Of a DNA stretch of 64,000 nucleotides, positions 1-8,459 are shown in pieces (the stretch's first letter is position 1; every line of letters begins with the position of its first letter). The notes under the pieces are model-generated. The model was not told the origin of the DNA, searched no databases, and was given only the letters and a program-made list of their open reading frames with translations. The stretch covers positions 1-64,000 of the forward strand of contig NZ_FUYV01000017.1 of NCBI RefSeq assembly GCF_900168165.1, given 5' to 3'. Both the position numbers and the translations under genes were made by a program. The DNA is from Alkalitalea saponilacus. GTDB lineage: Bacteria; Bacteroidota; Bacteroidia; Bacteroidales; Marinilabiliaceae.

Positions 1-218
1 ATTGCAACCAGTATGCGTATAGGAGCATTAGGGGTGCCGTTATCCTTGCAATATAAAGGTCGGAAGATATTTTCATCAATTCGCATGGTGATCTGTTTAC
101 GGAACTGATTATGCCATGCCTGTTTATCTTCGTACATCTTAAGCGAATTGCCAGAAAACAAAGATTTGGACGACGTAAATATATTTAGCTGACCTGATTC
201 TGATGATTTTTTAAACAT
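1..218 (-). CDS. IS1182-type transposase, N-terminal part (runs off window edge)
   Basis: Reading leftwards from the ATG at 218 gives an open frame to the window edge beginning MFKKSSESGQLNIFTS and continuing through YEDKQAWHNQFRKQITMRID and NIFRPLY. From memory this is the N-terminal signature of IS1182-family DDE transposases common in Bacteroidota (short lead, then a domain that starts with a request-like 'RIDE..F.PLY' block). Only about 72 codons are visible; the DDE catalytic core lies outside the window. The neighbouring 219-523 stretch would hold this end of the element. Confidence 0.7.
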   Translation of the reverse strand, partial: MFKKSSESGQLNIFTSSKSLFSGNSLKMYEDKQAWHNQFRKQITMRIDENIFRPLYCKDNGTPNAPIRILVA

Positions 219-523
219 TTATGGCTCTTTTTATGATGCAACTAAGATACACAAAATGATTGAAATACGCAACTAATTATTTGATATATAATACATTATA
301 AATAAAATCACTTTTCGGAGTGGACTCATGTTTTAATTTAAAACCCATATACAACAAAAAAAGATTCATTGGTCAATAAAAACTAAACAGTTAACAAAAT
401 TCCATCAACAAAACATCACATAATATCGTAATTATATCTATATTAAATGTCTATATCTCTACCATTTATTAAGAGTAACTGATAAATACAGGTTGTTACT
501 TATAAAACATAACCCCAAAACCA
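219..523. other. AT-rich intergenic stretch holding a candidate IS end
   Basis: About 300 bases without a gene. It separates the transposase start from the sensor kinase. The only GC-richer word is ACTTTTCGGAGTGGACTC at 311-328, which resembles IS1182-type terminal repeats known from Bacteroidota and is the best candidate for the element's end. The partner end and any target-site duplication are outside the window, so this is a suggestion only. The rest is AT-rich and must carry the promoter of the kinase, but I see no clear TAnnTTTG motif. Confidence 0.3.
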
Positions 524-1693
524 ATGAACAAAACCAAGAGCAAAATACTAATTGTTGATGACAGCAAGGTAAACCTCACCCTACTGAATAAATCCTTAAG
601 TCTGGAAGGCTATCCGTTCGATCAAGCTATGAATGGTTTAGAGGCGTTGGATTTACTGGATAAAAATCGATACGACCTAGTGTTACTTGACATCCACATG
701 CCGGGAATGGACGGTTTCGAAGTTTGCAAGAAAATCAGAAATAACCCAGAACTTGCAAACCTTCCGGTACTCTTTCTTACTGCTCAGAGCGACCGGGAAA
801 GCATAATTGAAGGGTTCAGGGTTGGTGCACAGGATTATATCATCAAGCCCTTCGATCACCAGGAACTAATTATGAGGGTGGAAACCCATCTAACATTAAA
901 ACATAGTTTGGAGCAGCTTAAAACATTAAATACATCCTTAGAAACCGAAGTAAGAGCAAGAACAGTAGAGTTACAAAAAGCCAAGGAAAAAGCTGAGGAG
1001 AGCGACCAATTAAAAACCGCTTTCCTTCAAAACTTATCACATGAGATCAGAACGCCGATGAATGGAATTCTCGGATTTACACAGTTATTAAAAAGGAAAC
1101 CGGACGACCCAAGCAGCTATGCATATTATGTTGAAATGATTGAATTATCGGGGATACGAATGATGAACACCATCAATGCTTTGGTCGATATCTCAAAAAT
1201 TGAAACCGGTCAAATACTTTTGCATCGAACGGACTTTAGCATCAATAATCTGTTGATGGAAATTATGCAACTACATGAAAACTTTGCAGAAGAGAGAAAA
1301 CTCTCAATTGAAATAAAAAATCATTTGCCTCCATCATTTAAAACCATTCATTCAGATTACGACAAACTAAGTAAAATACTATCAAATCTGGTTGATAACG
1401 CCATAAAATTTAGTTACTCAGGCTCTATAATTATCGAATGCACCAAAGATACTGACTTCGTTAATTTTTATATTAAAGATTCAGGAATAGGTATTCCAAA
1501 AGAAATGCATGAAGCAATATTTGAGAGATTTATTCAAGCTAATACAGAGCTTTCGAGAGGACACGAAGGTATTGGGCTTGGACTTCCCATATCAAAAGCG
1601 TATATTGAAGTACTCGGCGGGACAATATCATTAGAGAGTGAACCTGGTAGAGGTTCGGTTTTTCATTTCAGAATTCCCGCTAATAATGAATAA
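524..1693 (+). CDS. Soluble hybrid protein: receiver domain + histidine kinase
   Basis: 389 residues. An N-terminal CheY-like receiver domain (about 5-125) has the acidic pocket VDD at 11-13, phospho-acceptor D56 in LLDIHMPGMDG and K108 in IKPF. A coiled linker (about 125-165) leads to a HisKA domain with H173 in LSHEIRTPMNG, then an HATPase_c domain with the N box near N292, a DSGIGIP loop at 319-325 and a GIGLGLPI loop near 349-356. There is no signal peptide or membrane segment, so it is cytosolic and must receive its input through the receiver domain or a partner. The single-domain response regulator 26 nt downstream is the obvious phosphotransfer partner. The signal sensed is unknown. 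Confidence 0.9.
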   Translation: MNKTKSKILIVDDSKVNLTLLNKSLSLEGYPFDQAMNGLEALDLLDKNRYDLVLLDIHMPGMDGFEVCKKIRNNPELANLPVLFLTAQSDRESIIEGFRVGAQDYIIKPFDHQELIMRVETHLTLKHSLEQLKTLNTSLETEVRARTVELQKAKEKAEESDQLKTAFLQNLSHEIRTPMNGILGFTQLLKRKPDDPSSYAYYVEMIELSGIRMMNTINALVDISKIETGQILLHRTDFSINNLLMEIMQLHENFAEERKLSIEIKNHLPPSFKTIHSDYDKLSKILSNLVDNAIKFSYSGSIIIECTKDTDFVNFYIKDSGIGIPKEMHEAIFERFIQANTELSRGHEGIGLGLPISKAYIEVLGGTISLESEPGRGSVFHFRIPANNE

Positions 1694-1719
1694 TGCAATA
1701 AAGGAGAGATGCATAATAT

Positions 1720-2118
1720 ATGAATGAGAGTTATATGGGGACATCAGAACAGTTGTGCCGACTAAAAGTCCTTATTGTTGAGGATGACTTTATTAACATG
1801 GAATTTCTCGTTGAAATTCTCAGACTATATGTTGCTGAATTATTTCGTGCGACCAATGGCCAAGAAGCCATTGACATGACATTAAACCAAAGTTCATCCA
1901 TTGATTTGATTTTAATGGATATTAAAATGCCATTCATGGATGGATTTGAAGCTACAAATACTATCCGCCAACATGGATTAAATATCCCAATCATTGCGCA
2001 AACTGCCTATGCCACAGAATTCGACAAAAAAAGAATACTACAGGCAGGTTTTGATGGTTATATCTCTAAACCCATTGACGAAAAGTTATTAATTCAAACA
2101 ATATTGAATGTACTTTAG
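1720..2118 (+). CDS. Single-domain response regulator
   Basis: 132 residues forming one receiver domain: acidic pair EDD at 21-23, phospho-acceptor D67 in LILMDIKMP, T96 region in AQTAYA and K117 in ISKPID. There is no output domain, so it acts by protein contact or as a phosphorelay intermediate. It lies 26 nt after the receiver-kinase gene and is probably co-transcribed. An AAGGAG sequence at 1701-1706 sits 13 nt before the chosen ATG. A second ATG at codon 6 is possible, but the fold does not need the first residues, so the start is uncertain by a few codons. Confidence 0.88.
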   Translation: MNESYMGTSEQLCRLKVLIVEDDFINMEFLVEILRLYVAELFRATNGQEAIDMTLNQSSSIDLILMDIKMPFMDGFEATNTIRQHGLNIPIIAQTAYATEFDKKRILQAGFDGYISKPIDEKLLIQTILNVL

Positions 2119-2348
2119 CAAAGTGGAGGAAGATTGCTGCGTACGTTTTTTCACATATCCATAATCAACATCTGCAATAAAATTAACAACACCCCTTTTG
2201 GTGGTTCATCTCAAAACGGGACAACAAAATCTTACCATAAGGAATACTAGTTAACTTATCTGTATTTCAGATCGGTGCTCATAGGGTAATATGTTGCACT
2301 GAAGAATCCATTCTCATATACTCAGTTCAATTACAAACAAACACACCG

Positions 2349-2403
2349 ACTAATTATTTAGTTATTTTTAACACCTCCCCTATTGACTGACTAATTTCTT
2401 AGT
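2349..2403. promoter_or_regulatory. Two BlaI/MecI-type operators upstream of the blaI-like gene
   Basis: Two near-identical dyads, ACTAATTATTTAGT at 2349-2362 and ACTAATTTCTTAGT at 2390-2403, share arms ACTAA/TTAGT around a 4-nt centre; the second extends to GACTAA/TTAGTC. Their starts are 41 bp apart, about four helical turns, so they face the same side of the DNA. They end 38 nt before the blaI-like start. Paired dyads in front of the repressor's own gene are the usual arrangement for BlaI/MecI autoregulation. The rest of 2119-2441 shows no gene. Confidence 0.7.
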
Positions 2404-2441
2404 CGTTATTTTGATGTTACATTTAATAAACAAGAAAAAAA

Positions 2442-2825
2442 ATGCAGTTAACCAACGCAGAAGAACAAATAATGCAGATTCTTTGGCGATTACAGGAAGG
2501 TGCAGTCAAGGACATCAGAAATGAGTTTCCGGATCCAAAACCTGCACGCAACACCGTTTCGACCATTATCCGCATATTAGAAAAGAAAGGACATGTTGAT
2601 CATAAAACTTATGGCAACGTTCACGTCTATTTTCCTCTTACCAAAAAAGAAGATTATTCAAAAAAACAGCTGTTGGGTTTGATGAAAAACTACTTTAACA
2701 ATTCATTCCCTGCTCTGGCCTCCTTCTTTGCCAAAGAAACAGATCTCTCAGTTCAAGAGCTCGAAGAGCTGTTGGAACAGACTAAAAAAGAAATTAAAAA
2801 ATCAATGAAGAATTCTGAAGAATAA
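2442..2825 (+). CDS. BlaI/MecI/CopY-family transcriptional repressor
   Basis: 127 residues of the usual length for the family. The N-terminal winged helix begins LTNAEEQIMQILW and continues through the recognition region (NTVSTIIRILEKKGHV) and wing (YPLTKKEDY-like: FPLTKKEDYSKK). The C-terminal half (about 75-125) is the helical dimerisation and cleavage region. It is followed after 26 nt by an M56 peptidase, the classic sensor/protease partner that inactivates such repressors, and is preceded by two matching operators, so the pair is probably autoregulated. No beta-lactamase gene is adjacent; targets other than its own operon are unknown. Confidence 0.9.
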   Translation: MQLTNAEEQIMQILWRLQEGAVKDIRNEFPDPKPARNTVSTIIRILEKKGHVDHKTYGNVHVYFPLTKKEDYSKKQLLGLMKNYFNNSFPALASFFAKETDLSVQELEELLEQTKKEIKKSMKNSEE

Positions 2826-2851
2826 AAAACAGAAACTTAAACCAATCCGTT

Positions 2852-4363
2852 ATGAATGCTTTAATCCTCTATCTTTTGAAATCGTCGCTGTGGCTCTCAG
2901 CCTTCGCCTTGGTCTATTATCTATTTTTACGCAACCAACGACTATTCTTTGCAAACCGAATATTCCTGATTGCAGGAATATTGGCCTCTATCATATTACC
3001 CTTCTTCACATTTTCCTATCCAACACTGTTAGTTGATTCGTCAACATATACCGAACAGGTGATTGTTGGGGAATTAGTTGCAGGAGAAGTCATCACTGAA
3101 GATATCACCAGACGCCTAAATTGGGTGTTCATTTTACCGGTACTGTTTGCCATAGGTCTGCTGACATTTAGTTCCAGGCTTCTCTATCAAACCTACATTC
3201 TACTTAAAGAAATTGTTGTTTCACCACAAACTTACGTCAATAACTTTACAGTTATAGAATCAAACCGATACCCTGCCCCGTTTTCATTCTTCGCTTATAT
3301 TTTTATTAATCCCTCTGCTAATAAAAGCGATATAAAAGAAATTGTGAGACACGAGGCGGAGCATATTAAGCAATATCATTGTATTGACCTGATGCTCTCC
3401 GAAATTGTCCGTTTGTTGCTTTGGTTTAACCCTATTGCATGGCTATATGGTCACTTTGTTCGCCAAAACCACGAATATCTTGCAGATAATCACGCAATAC
3501 AAAACTGCAGTAATCCGGCAATTTACAGAGCGGTTCTCATTAACCAGATGATTGGCGGTGAAGCCATACGTTTGGGTAATATGTTCTGCTATTCACTCAA
3601 CAAAAAAAGATTTATCATGATGACCCAAAAAACGACAACAGCTTTACAAAAATTAAAATTCCTATGGATTATTCCGGCCATTCTGGTTGCAGTATTTGCA
3701 TGCACAAAACTGGATGACAACTATGGTTCTATCGAAAAAGGGGAGCACTCTTCCTCCACAATCCCTCCACATGAAGAGGGGGTTATTTATTTCATTGACG
3801 GTGTCATTACAGACGTCCATGAGGAGGTTTTAAACAAAGTACTGACTCCAGATATGATAGCCTCTATTCAAATTTATAAAGATGAGTCTGCCCTTGAGAA
3901 ATTCGGAAATCTTGGGAAAAATGGGGTAGTTGAGATAAACACCCGGACTCAGGATTTTGGTAACACGCTGGCTGATTTTTATCGAAACCTGACTGATGAT
4001 CAAAGAGCTAATCTTCCAAGAGAAACAATTCGCAGCAGTGATGGAGAGCAAGTTTTTATGGTGGTAGAAGAAATGCCTGTATTCCCTGGAGGGATCGAAG
4101 CACTTCAAAACTACCTAAGAGACAACGTAAGCTACCCTATTCAGGCAGCTGAAGAAGGAATTCAAGGGCGCGTATATGTTCAATTCGTCATCACTAAAGA
4201 AGGTGAAATAGACAATGTTAAGATACTACGTGGAGTTCATCCTTTACTTGATAATGAAGCACACAGGGTAGTCCGTAAAATGCCTAGCTGGCAACCTGGA
4301 AAACAAAGAAACATAACAGTGGCCGTAAGTTACACAGTTCCCATAAACTTTGTCCTTAACTAG
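2852..4363 (+). CDS. BlaR1-like M56 membrane peptidase with TonB-like C-terminus
   Basis: 503 residues. Membrane segments lie at about 4-25, 35-55, 92-110 and 268-285. Between the third and fourth is the M56 zinc site HEAEH (167-171) with a further glutamate at E208 in HEYLAD. After the last membrane segment the periplasmic part contains a short plug/regulatory-like stretch (about 312-365, IYFIDGVITD through GVVEINT) and a TonB C-terminal domain (about 405-503, with PVFPGG, ALQNYL, GRVYVQFVI and a final PINFVLN). In the BlaR1 paradigm, ligand sensing triggers cleavage of the BlaI partner. Here the sensor is a TonB-like module rather than a penicillin-binding domain, so the signal is probably different, perhaps outer-membrane or energy-related. 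Confidence 0.88.
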   Translation: MNALILYLLKSSLWLSAFALVYYLFLRNQRLFFANRIFLIAGILASIILPFFTFSYPTLLVDSSTYTEQVIVGELVAGEVITEDITRRLNWVFILPVLFAIGLLTFSSRLLYQTYILLKEIVVSPQTYVNNFTVIESNRYPAPFSFFAYIFINPSANKSDIKEIVRHEAEHIKQYHCIDLMLSEIVRLLLWFNPIAWLYGHFVRQNHEYLADNHAIQNCSNPAIYRAVLINQMIGGEAIRLGNMFCYSLNKKRFIMMTQKTTTALQKLKFLWIIPAILVAVFACTKLDDNYGSIEKGEHSSSTIPPHEEGVIYFIDGVITDVHEEVLNKVLTPDMIASIQIYKDESALEKFGNLGKNGVVEINTRTQDFGNTLADFYRNLTDDQRANLPRETIRSSDGEQVFMVVEEMPVFPGGIEALQNYLRDNVSYPIQAAEEGIQGRVYVQFVITKEGEIDNVKILRGVHPLLDNEAHRVVRKMPSWQPGKQRNITVAVSYTVPINFVLN

Positions 4364-4403
4364 GAAGAGTAACAAAACAAACCCAAACCCGGCAAAGGTA
4401 GAA

Positions 4404-4470
4404 GTTGCCTGATAAATTCTATTCTCATGTTTTTATAGATATGAACACAATGGGATTTTTATCGGGCAAC
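4404..4470. other. Long-loop inverted repeat between the M56 gene and TPR gene
   Basis: GTTGCCTGATAAA at 4404-4416 pairs with TTTATCGGGCAAC at 4458-4470 (13 bp with one G-T wobble, 41-nt loop). It lies 41 nt after the peptidase stop and 41 nt before the TPR start. It may be an attenuating or processing structure; there is no U-run to make it a classical terminator. Confidence 0.35.
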
Positions 4471-4510
4471 CTCTTCATAAGAATACAATACTAACCCAAA
4501 AAGAAATCCC

Positions 4511-5782
4511 ATGCTAAAATTATTCATAATACTAATGCTTCTGGCAATGCCAAAGCAAATGTCAGCATCAAACTATGAGGTAATTACAAAACTTATTGCT
4601 GAGCACAAATATGATGAAGCATTGGAGCAAATCAAACTCGCAGAATCATTAGAATCAGGATTGCTTCATCTTAAAATCAGGGCACTCAGAAACACAAACA
4701 GATTTGAAGAAGCCATCAAATTCCAGCAACAACTATACAGTCAGGACAGCACAAATGTTTATTACATTCTGGAATTGGCCAATGGTTATATGTCAATGTA
4801 CAACTACAGCAATGCAATTTCATTCTTCGGTAAAGCAATCCGATTAGACCCTCAAAACTTATACATCAGGCAGAGGCTTGCCGACGCATTGTTCAATAAC
4901 AACCAGTTTTCAGAAGCAAAACCACATTACATAAAATGCCGAAAAACTCACTCCACGCACCATCTAAATAAACAATTGGGAAGAATATATGAAAACATGA
5001 ATCAGCCCGATTCCGCCATTTACTATTATGAGTTATCATTAAATCAAAATCCTCATGATTACACCGTTGTTCTGAGGCTTACAAACATTTACCGAAGAAA
5101 TGACCAGGTGAAGAAGGCACTAGCTACATCAGACAGATATTTAAACATTAATAACAACAATCTCCGCGTATTAAGATTAAATGGTCAACTGCAATTCATT
5201 ACAGGAAATTACAAAAAGGCAATTCTTAGATATGAAAGATGCTTAACACTTGGAGATTCCAGCCTGCATGTGCTGCAATATACAGGGATGTCTCTTTTCA
5301 AATCAGATGATTATGCAGGAGCCATTCCTTTTTTGGAAAAGGCATTTCTGGAAGCTGAAAACAACAGCAACATTTGTCTGTTGCTTGCGCTGTCATACAT
5401 ATATACCGGAAAATCTGAGTCAGCCATTCATCAACTACATGAACTAATCGGGATAATAACACCTTCTCCTGCTCTTTTGGCCACAGCCTACCAACATTTA
5501 GGAGAAAGTTATACCGATATCAACGAGCATAACACTGCAATTGAGATATACAAACAGGCCATCATTACCATTCCAAATGATTATCGTTTTCATTATTTTT
5601 TGGCTGATTTGTATGACAATTGGTTCAATAATAAGGAAGAAGCTCTAATTTATTATGAAAACATTTTGAGCGCAAACAACGAAAACGAGGAACCACTTTC
5701 CGGAATGAATCATTTATTGATTAAACATATTGAGAACCGCGTAAATCATATCAAGAAGGAATCCTTTTGGAGTGCTAATTGA
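4511..5782 (+). CDS. Secreted tetratricopeptide-repeat protein
   Basis: 423 residues with a short N-terminal signal peptide (about 1-20, ending PKQMSASN) and then a run of TPR-like helical pairs over almost the whole length, with typical repeats such as YNYSNAISFFGKAIRLDPQN, QPDSAIYYYELSLNQNPHD and GNYKKAILRYERCLTLGDSS. It is probably a periplasmic scaffold. It follows the BlaI/M56 pair on the same strand and may belong to the same regulon, though 147 nt and an inverted repeat separate them. It converges with the next gene so tightly that the two stop codons abut (5780-5782 and 5783-5785). No enzymatic domain is visible. Confidence 0.8.
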   Translation: MLKLFIILMLLAMPKQMSASNYEVITKLIAEHKYDEALEQIKLAESLESGLLHLKIRALRNTNRFEEAIKFQQQLYSQDSTNVYYILELANGYMSMYNYSNAISFFGKAIRLDPQNLYIRQRLADALFNNNQFSEAKPHYIKCRKTHSTHHLNKQLGRIYENMNQPDSAIYYYELSLNQNPHDYTVVLRLTNIYRRNDQVKKALATSDRYLNINNNNLRVLRLNGQLQFITGNYKKAILRYERCLTLGDSSLHVLQYTGMSLFKSDDYAGAIPFLEKAFLEAENNSNICLLLALSYIYTGKSESAIHQLHELIGIITPSPALLATAYQHLGESYTDINEHNTAIEIYKQAIITIPNDYRFHYFLADLYDNWFNNKEEALIYYENILSANNENEEPLSGMNHLLIKHIENRVNHIKKESFWSAN

Positions 5783-6664
5783 TCATCCGGAAATATTACC
5801 AAAAAGAGATAACAATTCCTGAATTTCAGCGGCTTTTTCCTTGTGACCTGAAGTTTCGTAGGCATAATATATATTGTTCAGCATACGTTGAACAATATCC
5901 TTGTTGCTACATGGCAAAAAGTAATTGACCTTTGGTTCAAGTTTTTGTTGTTTTACAAAAAACTCAATTTCCTTTCTACCCAAAACAGCTCCTTTGTTAA
6001 TGGGATTTATATAGAAAAGAACCGACATTTCCGTTTCCTGTGCAATGGTATTTAAGTCAGCTGCATCATCAAGATAAGCCAGAATAAAATTCTTCGGAAG
6101 GTTTACTCCGTAAACCGGAATTCCTAATCGCAATGCAATAACAGAATATATTACTGAGAGTGAAATAGGGTTACCCTTTCGCGTATCCAGCACATCACAG
6201 ATTAAGGAATTTTGTGGTGCCATAAAGTTACTGTTGTTACGCGTGTACCCGTGAACATCAAAAAGTATATGATTGATTATGCGAACTTTCTCAAGCGCTG
6301 TTAGGTGATCATTTAACTCCAACCACACGTCCTTGCGCAGCTGGTTAATTTTATCGTTAATTGACTGATAAGTCAATTCAGGGTATTGATATTTTGATAC
6401 GAGATAAGCTCCGTACAAAAGATCATCCTCTGAATTGGCAAGCCAGCTTCGAAAACCGCTTTTTACATTTTTAAACTGGATATTATGAATCAGGTTTTCG
6501 AGACGTTTTTGGTGCTTAGAGTCAAAGGTCGTCTCCCAGGCTTTTTCAAGATCAGGAATTATATCGACCTCCTCCTTTAAAAGCTCTCCTTCAACGGTAC
6601 TGAATATCTCCTCATTAGGATCATCAAGTAGAGTTATAAGTGCCTGAATTTTATTCTTATCCAT
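5783..6664 (-). CDS. SirB1/transglutaminase-like protein
   Basis: 293 residues. An N-terminal helical region (about 1-100) precedes a transglutaminase-like SirB1 domain with the diagnostic block RKGNPISLSVIYSVIALRLGIP followed by GVNLPKNFIL. In true transglutaminases a cysteine starts the helix after GNP; here it is a serine (NPISLS), as in the SirB1 branch, so no classical papain-type catalysis is expected. A short C-terminal tail resembles a TPR-type end. The role of SirB1 proteins is poorly known; no signal peptide is seen, so it is cytosolic. It reads towards the TPR gene with no gap and lies 41 nt downstream of the nucleoside phosphorylase, probably in its operon. Confidence 0.8.
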   Translation of the reverse strand: MDKNKIQALITLLDDPNEEIFSTVEGELLKEEVDIIPDLEKAWETTFDSKHQKRLENLIHNIQFKNVKSGFRSWLANSEDDLLYGAYLVSKYQYPELTYQSINDKINQLRKDVWLELNDHLTALEKVRIINHILFDVHGYTRNNSNFMAPQNSLICDVLDTRKGNPISLSVIYSVIALRLGIPVYGVNLPKNFILAYLDDAADLNTIAQETEMSVLFYINPINKGAVLGRKEIEFFVKQQKLEPKVNYFLPCSNKDIVQRMLNNIYYAYETSGHKEKAAEIQELLSLFGNISG

Positions 6665-6705
6665 ATTCTTAAAACATGTAGTTAATAAAACGGAAAGAAA
6701 ACGTT

Positions 6706-7581
6706 CTATTTGGCTAAAGCATTTAACACATATTCAATTAAACGATTAACTACAACTTTGTAATCTTTACTATAAGTTCCTGCCAACCTGTTAGCAATGA
6801 TGGCACAAACTGTGGCAGCCTGATGCCCCAACAAGGCAGATAATCCATATATGGCCGAACACTCCATTTCATAATTGGTTATCCTGAAATCATTGTAGCG
6901 AAATGCTGTGATGCGTTCATTGATATCCTTCATGGCCAATGGCAAACGAATAACCCGTCCCTGCGGTCCATAAAATCCGGGTGCCGAAATGGTGACCCCT
7001 TTTATGACAGCATTTGAGTCCAATTGCTTCAACAGTTCATCCTCTCCATTAACAACATAGGGTGCTGAAAGGTTGTTCTGAAAGCCCACTGATTTAACAA
7101 AGGACTCTTCAAATTTCAAATCACTAACCTCATCCCGACGTTCATAAAAATTAAGCAATCCGTCAAATCCGATGGCCTTTTCGCTCAACAACCAAGTGTC
7201 AACCGGTAAATCAGCCTGAAGGGAACCGGACGTGCCAATTCTGACAATCTTTAATGACTTATGCTCTTTTTTGGGTATTCTGGTGGAAAAATCTACATTT
7301 ACAAGCGCATCCAGTTCATTCAGAACTATATCAATATTATCAGTTCCTATTCCGGATGAAAGTACAGTAAAAGATTTACCTTGGTAAACCCCGGTTTTCC
7401 ATACAAACTCACGATTGCCGCCTTCAAAATCAACTTTGTCAAAGAAGGCAGCAACACTCTCCACTCTGCCCGGGTCTCCAACAAGTATAACCCTGTCACT
7501 TAATTCACCGGGCTTAATATGTAAATGAAATACCGATCCATCTGGATTAATGATCAACTCTGACTCTGCTATTCTTTCCAT
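6706..7581 (-). CDS. Nucleoside (probably uridine) phosphorylase
   Basis: 291 residues of the PNP_UDP_1 fold. Visible signatures are VGDPGRV near 34-40 (phosphate binding), SSGIGTDN, IVRIGTSGSLQ near 112-122 and EMECSAIYGLSALLG near 238-252 (ribose/base binding). The family cleaves nucleosides with phosphate to give base and ribose-1-phosphate in salvage; the sequence fits the uridine-phosphorylase-like branch, but base specificity is not proven here. It is cytosolic. The upstream region 7582-7987 separates it divergently from the DUF4293 gene. Confidence 0.87.
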   Translation of the reverse strand: MERIAESELIINPDGSVFHLHIKPGELSDRVILVGDPGRVESVAAFFDKVDFEGGNREFVWKTGVYQGKSFTVLSSGIGTDNIDIVLNELDALVNVDFSTRIPKKEHKSLKIVRIGTSGSLQADLPVDTWLLSEKAIGFDGLLNFYERRDEVSDLKFEESFVKSVGFQNNLSAPYVVNGEDELLKQLDSNAVIKGVTISAPGFYGPQGRVIRLPLAMKDINERITAFRYNDFRITNYEMECSAIYGLSALLGHQAATVCAIIANRLAGTYSKDYKVVVNRLIEYVLNALAK

Positions 7582-7770
7582 TTATAACATCTTTCATTTA
7601 AATCGACAAAGGGTTCTGAAAGCAACCTTTGAGTCAAATACTGCATTCGACTTCACAAAATTAAGAGAATTAAAACAATCCCATTATTCAATTTAATAAA
7701 AATTCAATAATTTACAAAACATAAGTTATCAACATGGTTGTTAATTTCTTTTGAAAAATAAGAGAAAACA

Positions 7771-7801
7771 ATATTAACAAAACAATACATTTTGTTAATA
7801 T
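7771..7801. promoter_or_regulatory. Perfect 12-bp dyad in a divergent intergenic region
   Basis: ATATTAACAAAA at 7771-7782 and TTTTGTTAATAT at 7790-7801 form perfect 12-bp arms around a 7-nt loop. It lies in the 406-nt region between the divergent nucleoside phosphorylase and DUF4293 genes. It could be an operator or an RNA hairpin. A smaller dyad, CAAAGG (7607-7612)/CCTTTG (7626-7631), is 26 nt upstream of the phosphorylase start. Nothing else gene-like is supported there; an overlapping 98-codon frame has no family features. Confidence 0.45.
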
Positions 7802-7967
7802 CAATCAATCTGAAACTTCCCAACAAACCATATCACACTAATATCCTGAAACATACAATCCAAAAAAAACGGATCAAATTCATCACCGTGCATAAATCAA
7901 AAGAATACAACCAGGCTGGCAACTATACAAAATCACTTTTGTTAGGATGCGATTCATTTTTTCTTTC

Positions 7968-7975
7968 TATTTTTG
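7968..7975 (+). promoter_or_regulatory. TAnnTTTG promoter element for the DUF4293 gene
   Basis: TATTTTTG matches the Bacteroidota -7 consensus exactly and ends 12 nt before the ATG at 7988, leaving a very short leader. No well-spaced -33 TTG is evident (a TTTTG at 7937-7941 is about 26 nt away). The motif decides against a TTG start at 7973, which lies inside it. Confidence 0.5.
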
Positions 7976-7987
7976 CAAAAAAAAGAG

Positions 7988-8443
7988 ATGATACAACGGA
8001 TTCAAACGGTATACTTATTAATTGCCCTTACACTTACTGCCATTTTATTTTTTGTGAATATGGCCGAGCTTGCATCTGTAACAGATAATTACATTCTTAC
8101 ATTTAAAGGCGTAACAGATATTACTACCAGCGAAACTGCCATCAATAGCCTTGCTTTAACTTTGTTAATAACAGTGACAACCGTAGTGATTCTGGTTTCG
8201 ATTTTCATGTTCAAAAACAGAATTCTTCAAATACGTATTTGCGGCCTTGCAATCGGGTTACTCATAGGAATTTCAGCCATGATTTATTTCGTTGGAAAAA
8301 CATCTGCCAACGAATTAGGCGCTGAACTTGCCTTTAAATGGCCTATCATTGCGCCTTTAATCTCATTGATTTTTATTGTAATGGCCATGCGTGCCATTGG
8401 CAAAGATGAAGCACTGGTAAGAAGTCTTAACAGAATCAGGTAG
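7988..8443 (+). CDS. DUF4293 family membrane protein
   Basis: 151 residues from the ATG at 7988, giving the usual family start MIQRIQTVYLLIAL. Four hydrophobic segments are visible (about 6-25, 50-70, 80-98, 115-133), so it is a small inner-membrane protein with a short basic C-terminus. DUF4293 is restricted mainly to Bacteroidota and has no assigned function. An upstream in-frame TTG at 7973 is rejected because it overlaps the promoter. The gene converges on the M28 peptidase gene with a 16-nt gap. Confidence 0.85.
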   Translation: MIQRIQTVYLLIALTLTAILFFVNMAELASVTDNYILTFKGVTDITTSETAINSLALTLLITVTTVVILVSIFMFKNRILQIRICGLAIGLLIGISAMIYFVGKTSANELGAELAFKWPIIAPLISLIFIVMAMRAIGKDEALVRSLNRIR

Positions 8444-8459
8444 TTGTTGTGGAAGAATA

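Noticed and set aside
7792-8088. 98-codon frame starting before the DUF4293 gene
   Set aside because: It covers the promoter and the first part of the DUF4293 gene in another frame; no family features.
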